Below are positions 17,264 to 26,133 of a stretch of 64,000 nucleotides of DNA, piece after piece (positions within the stretch are counted from its first letter, which is position 1; every line of letters begins with the position of its first letter). Where the stretch lies: assembly GCA_965248975.1 (NCBI GenBank), contig CBDFKU010000014.1, forward strand, positions 62,001 through 126,000, in the 5' to 3' direction. Under the pieces are notes generated by a model, which saw only the letters and a list, made by a program, of their open reading frames with translations, was not told the DNA's origin and did no database searches. Both the position numbers and the translations under genes were made by a program. The DNA is from CBDFKU01 sp965248975. Lineage in GTDB: Bacteria; Chloroflexota; Dehalococcoidia; Lucifugimonadales; JAGWBF01.

Positions 17264-17303
17264 TTCTCTGACTGACCAGCTACAATAAGGGGGGTCCGCG
17301 GGA

Positions 17304-17576
17304 ATGGCTACCCAGATCGTAACCGTCAGTGACCTGAAGACAAATCTCGCCAGCATAGTGGCCCGGCTGGAGGCTAAGGGTGTTCCCGTCTACGTGACTC
17401 AGCACGGGAAGCCCAAGGCCGTCCTGGTGCAGTACCAGGAGTACGAGGCAATGCTGGAGAAGCTCGACGACCTGGAGGATGCCGTAGCGATGCAGCAGGC
17501 CCTCTCAAGCCCCCAAGAGGAGGCCGTGAGCCTGGACGAGCATGAGCACCGGCGAGCCCCCCAAGTTCGAAGTTAG
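17304..17576 (+). CDS. Phd/YefM-family antitoxin
   Basis: A 90-residue antitoxin. VTVSDLKTNLASIVARLE and PVYVTQHGKPKAVLVQYQEY are the DNA-binding and dimer region of the Phd/YefM fold. The acidic C-terminal part (DDLEDAVAMQQAL onward) would wrap the toxin. Its last 35 bases overlap the start of the RelE-type gene, which ensures coupled translation. A strong promoter with a palindrome lies upstream. Confidence 0.9.
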   Translation: MATQIVTVSDLKTNLASIVARLEAKGVPVYVTQHGKPKAVLVQYQEYEAMLEKLDDLEDAVAMQQALSSPQEEAVSLDEHEHRRAPQVRS

Positions 17577-17838
17577 GCTTCGCAGCCGCCGAGTCCAGAA
17601 GGAGTTGGATGGGCTGCGTGAGCCGGACTATCGTCGTGTGGCCGTGGCGCTAAGAGCGCTGGGTGACGAGCCATGGCCTCCGGGGTGCGAGAAGCTCTAC
17701 GGAGACGTCTACCGTATCAGGATTGGAAGCTGGCGCATCATATACCTGGTTGACCAGGCGGCCTTCCGGGTGGAGGTTGGAGGAATACGGCGGAGGAGTG
17801 AGCGGACCTATCGTGGCATCGAGGACCTGTTCGCCTAG
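17542..17838 (+). CDS. RelE/ParE-family toxin
   Basis: A 98-residue toxin. The pattern of an N-terminal helix (RSRRVQKELDGL), a second helix (YRRVAVALRAL) and the strands CEKLYGDVYRIRIGSWRIIY, VEVGGIRRRSERTYR is that of RelE-like mRNA interferases. Arginines in RIRIGSWRIIY and RRRSERTY are in the positions used for RNA cleavage by RelE. The gene overlaps the antitoxin by 35 bases. Three bases beyond its stop the convergent PuuE-like gene ends. Confidence 0.9.
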   Translation: MSTGEPPKFEVRLRSRRVQKELDGLREPDYRRVAVALRALGDEPWPPGCEKLYGDVYRIRIGSWRIIYLVDQAAFRVEVGGIRRRSERTYRGIEDLFA

Positions 17839-17840
17839 GG

Positions 17841-18749
17841 CTACAGCCTTAGTCGTCGGTACCAGTCATCGATTTGGCGGCCGGTGGCAGCCCACACTCC
17901 CTGTCGGCCCATCATGCGGCCTAACGCGTCGTCCAGGAAGGACAGGCGGAAGGGCTGACCCGAGAGCCAGGGACGCAGGCTGAGCACCAGAAGACGGCCG
18001 CTGCCGGCCCCATCGCGGTAGAGAGCGTCGAAGGCATCGGTTAGCATCGTCCGGTACCTGTCGATGCGAACCTTCCGGTCGAAGAGGGCTATGACGTCGT
18101 CCAGCTCCATCATGATAGGCAGCGCTGTCAGGTTCCCATCAGGCGTGCTCATGGTGTAGGGCTGCTCGTCGTTGGCCCAATCACACACATAGCGGACGCC
18201 CGCTCGGGCCAGCAGCCCTGGAGTCCTGGTGGACTCCCCGTGCTCGGGTCCCATCCACCCGGCGGGGGCCGTCCCGGTGGCACTCACGATGGAGTCCAGC
18301 GAGGCCTGGATGTAGGCTGACTCTTCGTCCTCAGACATTTTGCTGGTGATCATGCGGCTTGCCGAGATCCCGTGCCCGATGATCTCGCAGCCACGGGCCT
18401 GGCAGTGGCGCACAAGCAAGGGGTAGTTTTCGGTGGTGAGGGCATCCATGGCCACGGTGGGCACGATCCCGTGTCCCTCCAGCAGGTCCAGCAGGGCAAA
18501 TATCCCGACCCTGTGGCCGTACTCCCGGTGAGACATGCGCGCGTAGTCGGGGAAGGGACGGGCCCCCGAACCGCCGGGCAAGGTGGCGCTGTAGGCCTCG
18601 GGAGGCGGGCTCCACTCCATGTGGTCCAGCACCAGGATCACACACAGTGCGACCCGAGCGTCGTCGGGCCACCTCAGGGCCGGTCTCTGGACGACGGGGG
18701 ACCACTGGTAATGGTCATGGTCCATGCCGGGGCGCGGTTGTGTGGGCAT
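17841..18749 (-). CDS. PuuE-like NodB-fold protein with altered active site
   Basis: A 302-residue relative of PuuE-type allantoinases, recognised by SHREYGHRVGIFALLDLLE and SGQPFRLSFLDDAL. Compared with its upstream paralog it lacks a key His: the block normally HPYxxGQPHR reads RPWLSGQPFR, and the usual SHG motif reads GHGISASRM. Activity may therefore differ or be lost. It starts 5 bases after the paralog's stop, in an operon with a D-aminoacylase-like gene. No signal peptide is present. Confidence 0.8.
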   Translation of the reverse strand: MPTQPRPGMDHDHYQWSPVVQRPALRWPDDARVALCVILVLDHMEWSPPPEAYSATLPGGSGARPFPDYARMSHREYGHRVGIFALLDLLEGHGIVPTVAMDALTTENYPLLVRHCQARGCEIIGHGISASRMITSKMSEDEESAYIQASLDSIVSATGTAPAGWMGPEHGESTRTPGLLARAGVRYVCDWANDEQPYTMSTPDGNLTALPIMMELDDVIALFDRKVRIDRYRTMLTDAFDALYRDGAGSGRLLVLSLRPWLSGQPFRLSFLDDALGRMMGRQGVWAATGRQIDDWYRRLRL

Positions 18750-18754
18750 CCGGT

Positions 18755-19663
18755 CTATCCGTTCAACTGTCGGGCGTGGGCCACCGCCTCGTCGTAGCAG
18801 TGGGCCAGGTAGTACTCGGCTATCTCGTCAGCGGTGGTGAGCCACACCCCCTCGTGGGACGTGACGTAGCCCAGTATCTCCTCCAGATACTTTATCCTGT
18901 GTGGCTGCCCCATCAGGTACGGGTGAAGCGCAATGCACATCACGCGACCGCTGTCCGCACCCACCCGATAGAGGTGGTCGAACTGGGCCTTGCAGATCAT
19001 GGCGAAGTAGTCTGCCTCGAAGTGATTGCGGAATAGAGGGGCGTCGTTAAGCTCGATGGAGTATGGCACCGATATCAGCCTGCCCGACCTGACCTTGATG
19101 GGCACCGGCTGGTCGTCGTGCATCCAGTCGCAGTGGTAGATCAGGCCGGCCTCGGCCATAAGGTCCGGGGTGCGCTCGGTGCCCGAGCTGGCGGGGCCCA
19201 GCATCCCCTTGAGATCCTTCCCGGTGTGTCGCCTGAGTGTTTCGATGCCGTCCCGGTAGAACTGCCGCTCCTCTTCTTCGGAGTAGGCGTAGAGGTAGCG
19301 GGTGTTGTAGACGCCGTGGCTCATGAAGTCCCAGTCCCGTTGCACCATGGCTTCGGCGATCTCCGGGAAGTGCTCGAGCACGGCCAGGTTGAGGGAAGCG
19401 GTGCACCTGATGCCGTACTTGTCGATGACCTCCAGTAGGCGCCAGAAGCCCACCCGGTTGCCGTAGTCGCGGTGGGAGTAGTTACGCACGTCGTGATAGG
19501 GAACGCGGGGCCAGGGGTTGCGGATTCCGTCGTAGTCGGGCAGGTACTCGTAGTGCTCGACGTTGGGTGCGACCCACAAAGCGAGCCGGGCACCGTTGGG
19601 CCACCTTATGGCGGGGCGGTCGATGATGGGACTGTAGTCTACCCTGTCCGGGGGCAGCGGCAT
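18755..19663 (-). CDS. PuuE-like polysaccharide deacetylase-family protein
   Basis: A 302-residue protein of the PuuE/cyclase-type NodB subgroup. YSHRDYGNRVGFWRLLEVID, FMSHGVYNTRY and ALHPYLMGQPHRIKYLEE are the family landmarks, including the HPY-GQPHR block. The canonical first metal Asp (FDD) is replaced by PNVEHYEY, as in PuuE proteins, which hydrolyse allantoin without the usual metal site. The substrate here is probably a small amide or cyclic amide. It lies 11 bases after the D-aminoacylase-like gene and 5 before its paralog, so all three form one operon. Confidence 0.85.
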   Translation of the reverse strand: MPLPPDRVDYSPIIDRPAIRWPNGARLALWVAPNVEHYEYLPDYDGIRNPWPRVPYHDVRNYSHRDYGNRVGFWRLLEVIDKYGIRCTASLNLAVLEHFPEIAEAMVQRDWDFMSHGVYNTRYLYAYSEEEERQFYRDGIETLRRHTGKDLKGMLGPASSGTERTPDLMAEAGLIYHCDWMHDDQPVPIKVRSGRLISVPYSIELNDAPLFRNHFEADYFAMICKAQFDHLYRVGADSGRVMCIALHPYLMGQPHRIKYLEEILGYVTSHEGVWLTTADEIAEYYLAHCYDEAVAHARQLNG

Positions 19664-19674
19664 GGGGCGCTATC

Positions 19675-21408
19675 CTACCCCCGCCCGTGGCGCAGCAGCC
19701 TCCCGGGGACCGCCCCGGTCTCCACGCCGTCCTGGAAGGTGACCTCGCCGTTTACCAGGGTCCAGCGGTACCCCTTCGCTCTCTGCACCCGCCTCCAGTC
19801 ACCGCCGGGGAGGTCGTGGAGGATCTCCTCTGGCTCCAGCTCCAGCTCCTCCAGATCGTACACCACCAGGTCGGCGGGCGCACCCTCGCGGATGAAGCCC
19901 CTGTCCCGGACGCCTCCGAAGAAGGCGGGCAGGTAGCTCAGCTTGTAGTGGGCCTCCTCCAGGCTTATCAGGCCCGTCTCCTTGACCAGCCAGGTGATGG
20001 TCTCGGTGGGGAAGTTGCCGGCCACCACGAACTTGACGTGGGCGCCTCCGTCGGAGAACCCAGGGATCACGTAGGGTGAGCGGACCACCTCGGCCGTGTT
20101 GCGGGGATCGTCGTGAGCCCGTGGCCCCAGGAACTCGGTCTGAAGGTCATCGGCGACCGCCAGGTCCAGGCAGGCGTCGATGACGTGCTTGCCCTCGCGC
20201 TCGGCGATCTGGGCCACGGACATGCCGATGTGCCCCTCAAGCTCCCGCCTGCCCACGCCAGTGACCACCAGCCCCGCCACCGAGCCCACGATCTCCGAGT
20301 CGGGCATGATGCCGGCGTCCCAGTCGGCCTTCATCTTCGCCCGGATCTCGGGATCGGACAGCTTCTGCTTTCGCTCTTCCAGAGAGCCCACAGTGGCGTG
20401 GCGCCAAATGGGGCTCTCGTCGAAGAGGTTCCAGTCCTCGAAGGTGAACTCGAAGCCTCCCCTCAGCGTCAGGCCCTGGCCGTACATCCGGAGTCCCTTG
20501 CGGTTGGACTCCTCCAGCCAGGCTAGGGTCTGGCGGTGCCTGGTGGGGTCCCGGTCGTCGGGCTGTACCGCCTGGAAGAGGATGGGCCGCTTTGAGGCCT
20601 CTGCCAGCCTCTCGTACAGCTCCAGCCGCTGTTGCACGTCCACCTTGCCTTCGCCGTCCACCTTGGCGTAAGTCAGCTCGATGGTCCCGGCGTCCCGACG
20701 TGCCAACAGCTCTCCGAAGGCGAGGATCTCCTCGTCGGTCATCAGGTCGGTGATCATGGGGGTACCGTCGTAGTCCCGCTGCCCCGAGTTCTCGCCCATC
20801 ACCTGGGCCGACCAGCCGCAGGCTCCGGCGTCCATCCCTTCCTCGACCAGCCGGTACATTTCCCTCAGCTCGGTCGCGGTTGGACGCCTGCTTTTGGCCC
20901 CGTCCCATCCCATTACCCAGGAGTAGACCGGGGTCAGCGGCACGTAGCTGACCATGTTCACGCCCTTGGCGACCCGCCGGTCCAGGTCGTCCAGGAACTC
21001 GGGAAAGCTCACCCAGTTCCAGGACATTCCCTGCACCATCGCCTCGTAGGGGATGGCTTCGTTGCGGGTCAGACACAGCATCGTCCGCTCGCGGTCCTCT
21101 GGCACCGGCCGGCAGGGCGCGAAGCCGAAACCGCAGTTCCCGATGACCACCGTTGTGACGCCGTGCCAGCCGGATAGTGTCAGGTAGGGGTCCCATTGGA
21201 TCTGGGCGTCGTAGTGGGTATGGAGATCGATGAAGCCGGGCCCCACGATCAGCCCTGAAGCCTCCAGCTCCCGGGACGCCCGGGCACCGCGCAGTCCCCC
21301 GATCTGCGCGATCCTGCCGTCCTTTATCGCCAGGTCGCTGACGTAACGAGGGGTCAGCAGCCCGTCGACGATGGTCCCACCCCGGATGATCAGGTCGTAC
21401 TGCGTCAT
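19675..21408 (-). CDS. N-acyl-D-amino-acid deacylase-like amidohydrolase
   Basis: A 577-residue metal-dependent amidohydrolase. The metal motif is HTH at 63-65 (FIDLHTHYDAQ), followed by WHGVTTVVIGNCGFGFAP, the hallmark of D-aminoacylases. Further down are QVMGENSG and a C-terminal HDDP region before DGGAHVKF. It would release the amino acid from N-acyl-D-amino acids or related amides. AGGAGG precedes the ATG and a good promoter lies upstream. It is the first gene of an operon with the two PuuE-like genes, which suggests a shared catabolic task on amides. Confidence 0.9.
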   Translation of the reverse strand: MTQYDLIIRGGTIVDGLLTPRYVSDLAIKDGRIAQIGGLRGARASRELEASGLIVGPGFIDLHTHYDAQIQWDPYLTLSGWHGVTTVVIGNCGFGFAPCRPVPEDRERTMLCLTRNEAIPYEAMVQGMSWNWVSFPEFLDDLDRRVAKGVNMVSYVPLTPVYSWVMGWDGAKSRRPTATELREMYRLVEEGMDAGACGWSAQVMGENSGQRDYDGTPMITDLMTDEEILAFGELLARRDAGTIELTYAKVDGEGKVDVQQRLELYERLAEASKRPILFQAVQPDDRDPTRHRQTLAWLEESNRKGLRMYGQGLTLRGGFEFTFEDWNLFDESPIWRHATVGSLEERKQKLSDPEIRAKMKADWDAGIMPDSEIVGSVAGLVVTGVGRRELEGHIGMSVAQIAEREGKHVIDACLDLAVADDLQTEFLGPRAHDDPRNTAEVVRSPYVIPGFSDGGAHVKFVVAGNFPTETITWLVKETGLISLEEAHYKLSYLPAFFGGVRDRGFIREGAPADLVVYDLEELELEPEEILHDLPGGDWRRVQRAKGYRWTLVNGEVTFQDGVETGAVPGRLLRHGRG

Positions 21409-21436
21409 GGCGAACCTCCTGCTGGTCTCTAGCGAG

Positions 21437-21466
21437 ATGCTAGCAGACGCTGGAAATCCCTGTCAA
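21437..21466 (-). promoter_or_regulatory. Sigma70 promoter of the D-aminoacylase/PuuE-like operon
   Basis: On the minus strand TTGACA (21466-21461), an 18-base spacer and TAGCAT (21442-21437) lie about 30 bases before the ATG at 21408. The -35 is perfect, the -10 matches four of six positions. No operator palindrome was seen. Confidence 0.5.
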
Positions 21467-21535
21467 CGGTGGGCCGTTTTTGAGACGAAAATCGTCGATA
21501 AAAGGACGACACACTACCATTAAACGTCAGTGCGA

Positions 21536-22432
21536 TCAGGCGGTGTGCTGCCTGACGAAGTCCCCCATGCGCTCGATGGCCTGCTGGGCCTCGGGGAGCA
21601 TGTAGGCGAACATGTGCCAGGCGTGGACCATGTCGTCCCACACCTCCAGGGTGGCGTCGACGCCGGCCTCCTTGGCCTTCTGGGCCAGCCGGGTGGAGTC
21701 GTCCAGCAGAATCTCGGCGGAACCCACCTGGATAAGCAGCGGCGGCAGCCCTTTCAGGTCGGCGTACAGGGGCGAAGCCAGTGGTGTAAGAGGATCTCTA
21801 TCGCCGATGTACATCTCCCTGAGGGCGGGGATCATCTCCGGTTTTATCATCGGGTCCACGTCCGCTTTGGTGGTTAGGGACTCACCGGTACCCTCCATGT
21901 CCACCCACGCCGATATGCAGATCCCGGCCGCCGGAAGGGGATCCCCAGCGTCCCGGAGGGACAGCAGGACCGCCATCGTCATACCGCCTCCCGCCGACTC
22001 TCCTCCAACCACCAGCTTGCGCGGGTCCACTCCGCTGGACAGGAGCCAACGGTACGCGGTGAGGCAGTCCTCCAGCCCGGCTGGAAAGGGGTTCTCCGGC
22101 GCCAGACGGTAGTCGATGGCGAAACACCTGGCGCCGGCGGCCCTGGAGGCACGGCCGAGCATCTCCCGGTGGGTGTTAATCGAGCCCATGGAGTAACCAC
22201 CGCCGTGGAGGTACAGCAGCACCCTCTCCTCTGAAGCTCCGGGAGCCACGATCCACTCTCCGGGGATGCCGCCGGCATCCACCGGCTGGCACACCACGTC
22301 GGCCGGCACGGGCACCTCGGCCAGGTCCTTCTCCACAACTGCGCGGACCTCTTCCATGGTGGGCGGCGGCTCCCGGGACGCCCTCTCCCGGATGATCCGT
22401 AGCACTTCTTCCAGCTGCCGGGTTACTACCAT
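21536..22432 (-). CDS. Alpha/beta hydrolase, hormone-sensitive lipase (HSL) family
   Basis: A 298-residue esterase. HGGGY (76-80) forms the oxyanion hole, GESAGGG holds the nucleophile Ser 146, and the acid and base are probably in EILLDDS and MVHAWHMF. These are the hallmarks of the HSL/GDXG family, which cleaves short-chain esters. AGGAGG precedes the ATG. It is divergent from the amidohydrolase gene at 22529, with closely spaced opposing -10 boxes. Confidence 0.88.
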   Translation of the reverse strand: MVVTRQLEEVLRIIRERASREPPPTMEEVRAVVEKDLAEVPVPADVVCQPVDAGGIPGEWIVAPGASEERVLLYLHGGGYSMGSINTHREMLGRASRAAGARCFAIDYRLAPENPFPAGLEDCLTAYRWLLSSGVDPRKLVVGGESAGGGMTMAVLLSLRDAGDPLPAAGICISAWVDMEGTGESLTTKADVDPMIKPEMIPALREMYIGDRDPLTPLASPLYADLKGLPPLLIQVGSAEILLDDSTRLAQKAKEAGVDATLEVWDDMVHAWHMFAYMLPEAQQAIERMGDFVRQHTA

Positions 22433-22475
22433 GGTCGCCCTCCTCTACATGCTGACGGAGACATTAACCTGAGCT

Positions 22476-22519
22476 ATTATACATTCTCCGATGCCTGACC
22501 GGACCGATCGTCCTATAAT
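22476..22519. promoter_or_regulatory. Divergent promoters between HSL esterase and amidohydrolase
   Basis: A minus-strand TATAAT lies at 22481-22476, about 45 bases before the esterase ATG. A plus-strand TATAAT lies at 22514-22519, only 9 bases before the amidohydrolase ATG at 22529. With transcription starting 7-9 bases after the -10, the plus-strand mRNA would be leaderless or nearly so. Neither has a clear -35. Confidence 0.5.
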
Positions 22520-22528
22520 TAGCTCAAT

Positions 22529-23368
22529 ATGGTGATAGACTTCCACACCCACATCTTCCCTCCACGCTTTCGCGAGGGCAGGGAGGAGTATGCCCGCCGC
22601 GACGCCACCTTTGACGCCCTCTTCTCCGATCCGCGGTCCAGGATGGCCACCGCCGAGGATCTGATCGTCGCCCTGGACGAGGCCCAGGTGGATGCGGCGG
22701 TAGCCATGGGCATCGGCTGGACCGACGCGGACATGGGCCGGCAAGCCAACGACTACATTATCGACGCGATGGCCCGCTACCCCGGCCGGTTGATTGGCTT
22801 CTGCTCCGTGAACCCATCTTGGGGCGAAAGAGCGGTTGAGGAGCTGGATCGCTGCGCCGCCGAGGGCCTGAAGGGCGTCGGTGAGCTCCATCCGGACACC
22901 CAGGGCTTAGACCTCAGCAGCAAGGAGGCCATGGCGGCCGTGATGGAGGTCGCTAGGCGGCTGGGGATGCCGGTGCTGACCCACTCTTCGGAGCCGGTGG
23001 GGCACCTCTATCCTGGAAAGGGCAACACCACACCTGGGCTGCTGTACGCCTTCGCCCGTGACTTCCCCGAGAACACCATAGTCTGCGCCCACTGGGGCGG
23101 CGGCCTGCCCTTCTACGGCCTGATGCCCGAGGTGCCAGGGGAGTTGGCCAACGTCTACTACGACACCGCGGCGTCCCCCTTCCTCTACCGCCCGGAGATA
23201 TTCTCCACGGTGGTGGGCATCGCCGGCTCCGAGAGGATCCTCTTCGGCACCGACTTCCCCCTGATCCGGCACCAGAGGCTGCTGAGAGAAGTCGAGGACG
23301 CCTCCCTCGGGCCCGAGGACAGGGTTAACATACTGGGACGTAACGCCAGGGCCCTCCTGGGGATTTAG
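22529..23368 (+). CDS. Amidohydrolase family 2 (ACMSD-like) metal-dependent hydrolase
   Basis: A 279-residue TIM barrel. The N-terminal MVIDFHTHIFPP holds the HxH metal pair, VLTHSSEP the barrel His, CAHWGGGLP the next His, and LFGTDFPL the catalytic Asp. This is the amidohydrolase_2 signature of ACMSD and related decarboxylases and hydrolases of aromatic breakdown. There is no ribosome site; a TATAAT box ends 9 bases before the ATG, pointing to a leaderless mRNA. The stop overlaps the GTG of thpR. Confidence 0.86.
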   Translation: MVIDFHTHIFPPRFREGREEYARRDATFDALFSDPRSRMATAEDLIVALDEAQVDAAVAMGIGWTDADMGRQANDYIIDAMARYPGRLIGFCSVNPSWGERAVEELDRCAAEGLKGVGELHPDTQGLDLSSKEAMAAVMEVARRLGMPVLTHSSEPVGHLYPGKGNTTPGLLYAFARDFPENTIVCAHWGGGLPFYGLMPEVPGELANVYYDTAASPFLYRPEIFSTVVGIAGSERILFGTDFPLIRHQRLLREVEDASLGPEDRVNILGRNARALLGI

Positions 23369-23964
23369 TGGGCACGCAGCACCACATCCGCGCCTTCATA
23401 GCAGTGGATATCTCCCCGCAGGCCCGCGCCGCCCTGGAGGCCATCGTCGAAGGCCTGACCCGAGGTGGAGCGTCGGGGGTACGATGGGTGCGGCCCGAGG
23501 GGGTCCACCTCACCCTGAAGTTCCTGGGCGACATCGACCCGGCCCTGGTGGACACGGTTCTGGGGAGCATTGAGCGGGCCGTTCAGGGAACGGGACCGAT
23601 AACCCTGGCCCTCTCCGGCGTCGGTGCCTTTCCTAACATAAACAATCCGAGGGTCGTGTGGGGCGGCCTCAAAGGAGACCTGGAAACCCTGAAGGAGCTT
23701 CAGGCGCGCATAGACGAAACCCTGCACTCCGACCCAGGACTACCCAGGGAAACGCGCCCCTTCACCCCACACCTGACCCTGGGCCGGCTGAGGCAGGAAG
23801 CGCCCACCGAGGTACGCCGCAGGGTAGCCGACGCCATCCGACAGGCGGCCATCGAGGGAGAGGTCGAGTGGCGGGTGGAGGAGGTGGCCCTTATCCGCAG
23901 CACGCTGACCCCTTCGGGTGCCGTGTACGAGGTGCTAGGGACAAGGGGTTGTAGTGGGGAGTAG
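23368..23964 (+). CDS. thpR: RNA 2',3'-cyclic phosphodiesterase
   Basis: A 198-residue 2H phosphoesterase. The two catalytic HxT motifs are HLTLKFLG and HLTLGRLR, in the expected positions. Members of the LigT/ThpR family open 2',3'-cyclic phosphates at RNA ends. The start is a GTG whose first base is the last base of the preceding stop, so translation is probably coupled to the amidohydrolase, although the functions are unrelated. Confidence 0.9.
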   Translation: MGTQHHIRAFIAVDISPQARAALEAIVEGLTRGGASGVRWVRPEGVHLTLKFLGDIDPALVDTVLGSIERAVQGTGPITLALSGVGAFPNINNPRVVWGGLKGDLETLKELQARIDETLHSDPGLPRETRPFTPHLTLGRLRQEAPTEVRRRVADAIRQAAIEGEVEWRVEEVALIRSTLTPSGAVYEVLGTRGCSGE

Positions 23965-24065
23965 GAATTCCGGCGGTATTCGTGAAGTATGATCGGAAAG
24001 GGTATCAACCATTCGACTCCTAACGTAAACTTAGGGTATCAGCAAGCCACGAACGGAGGTCACAT

Positions 24066-26035
24066 ATGGCTAGGAACCACCTTTGGGTCCTTCCGATTGG
24101 TCTCACAGCGATTGCTACGATATTGCTGTTGGCGGCATTGGTGAAAGCGGCGCCGACCACCCATCCAGAAACCCTGTCGGCTACCGCCAACACTATCGCT
24201 GTCACCAAGACCGAGGACACCGACGACGGCCTTTGCGACGCCGACTGTTCACTGCGTGAGGCGATCGGGGCCGCCGAAGCCGGCGATACCATCGATGTTC
24301 CGGCCGGGGTTTACACACTCACACAAGCAGCGAGTTAACCGTTGATAATGAAGTGATCCTGCAAGGTGCGGGGGTCGGGTTGACCATTGTGCAGAGCGTG
24401 AAGCCCTCGCAGGTCTTGTTCGTTGGCAAGGGGCCTAACGGAGAGGTTTCGGACTTCGACCTGGACGGTAATTGCGAAAAGGACGCCGACGACAAGATCG
24501 TCATCCGGCTGGACCGAAACCTGAGCGCCTTTGACACCGTCATCATTGACCTCAGCTTAGGCCTAGGAGCTCACGATGGTACCTATACCCTGCTCCCAGA
24601 TCCCCTTGGTGTCCCGATGGCCGATCTCCTGCCTGTCGGCGATCGCAACGGGGACGGTTTGGTAAGTTTAAGTGACTTCGAAATTGGAACGGTTGACATC
24701 GGACCTCAGGATGTTGGGGTGTACCGGGTAGCGAACGCGGCTCAAGGAATATTCCTGTTCGAGACTCAGGACTCGATTGAAGAAGGTTCCCGGTTCGCGC
24801 TCCATTGGGCCACGGGGTTACGCACGACGGGCTACCGTGTGGTTAGGATTACATCGGGAAGCATCGTCACCATTGCCGATATGACGATCAGGCATGGTGA
24901 CGAGGACACCGGGGGCGGCGTCCTGAACGAGGGTCAACTGGCTCTCGAACGTGCCGCTGTTGTAGCAAATTTCGGGACAACCGGTGGTGGAATTGTCAAC
25001 ACCGGCATGCTGACTCTTACTGACACCACGGTAGACGGGAACACAGCGATATCGGCAGGCGGTGGAATCTACAACAGCCGGGGAGCCTCCCTTATCGTAA
25101 CCGACAGCACCGTCAGCGGTAACGATGCCCAGAGTGACGGGGGCGGCATTTTCAACGACGGCGAGGCGACCCTGACCAACACTACCATCAGCGGCAACAT
25201 GTCTGCGGCGGCCGGTGGAGGGGTCCACACCAGTTCGCTGCTGAGGTTAATCAACGTTACGGTGACCAAGAACGACGCCCAAACCGGCAGTGGGATAAGT
25301 AATGAGAATGAGGGACTTGTCGAGCTGGTCAACACCATCCTTGCAGGTAACGTTGGATCTGATTGTGAGGGTAACATTACTTCCCAAGGGCACAACTTGG
25401 TTGGAAGCTCTCCGGATTGCGGTCTCTCGGCGGCTGAGGGTGATCTATTGGACAGCGATCCAGAGCTCCGGCTTTTGGAAGACAACGGTGGTCCAGCCGA
25501 GACCCATGCAGTCCTATCTGACAGCCCTGCCTTCGACGCCGGCGATGATGGGAGTGCTCCGGCGACCGATCAGCGGGGTGTCGTCCGCCCCTGGGGTGAG
25601 GCGAGCGACATAGGCGCTTTCGAGTTTGCCCCTACTCGGATACGCGGTACCGCCAGGCTCCAGGGCAGGTCGGACACCGAAGGAATCGTATTTTCCGTAT
25701 ATCGTGACGTACCACGGGGGATCCACGGTGTCGACGAGACCGGAAGGTTTTCCACCGACTTACTCGCGACCGGTCTCTCGACCGTCCGGGCATGGCACAT
25801 AGAGGATCAGAGCTTCCTTCCCGCTGAAACTATCATCGACGTAAAAGGCGGCGAGGAGATCGAGCTGCAGGTAGAGTTATTGAGCGGTGATATCAATATC
25901 GATGGGGTCATAGATGCCCGTGATTTAGCGATTATAGGTAACAACGTTGATTCCTTCGTAGAAAGGCCTGTTAGAGATGGACCCTGGAGTGCGAGGGTGT
26001 CTGGCAGGGAGGCGCCACGGGCTGTCGGCTGCTGA
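24066..26035 (+). pseudogene. CSLREAI-repeat surface protein with dockerin-like end, frameshifted and truncated
   Basis: The frame opens with a signal-anchor (GLTAIATILLLAALVKAAP) and the CSLREAI motif, the entry module of secreted parallel beta-helix proteins. At about 24327 one base is missing: the first frame stops at 24338, and the rest continues from 24335 in another frame as ELTVDNEVILQGAG. A beta-helix with GGGI/GGGV turns follows, then a dockerin/EF-hand-like stretch (GDINIDGVIDARDLAIIG). After about 25979 the sequence is no longer dockerin-like, and IS-associated sequence begins, so the second dockerin repeat is gone. It was probably an exported adhesin or carbohydrate-binding protein, now inactive unless the frameshift is a read error. 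Confidence 0.75.
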
Positions 26036-26133
26036 CCTCACCGCCCTTGGGGCTGCGCTCAGGACAAGCAGGATCCCGTGCAGTACCCCTTCCGTGGCTC
26101 AGGGCGCCCGATGGAAGTTATGGAGCGGGGCCC

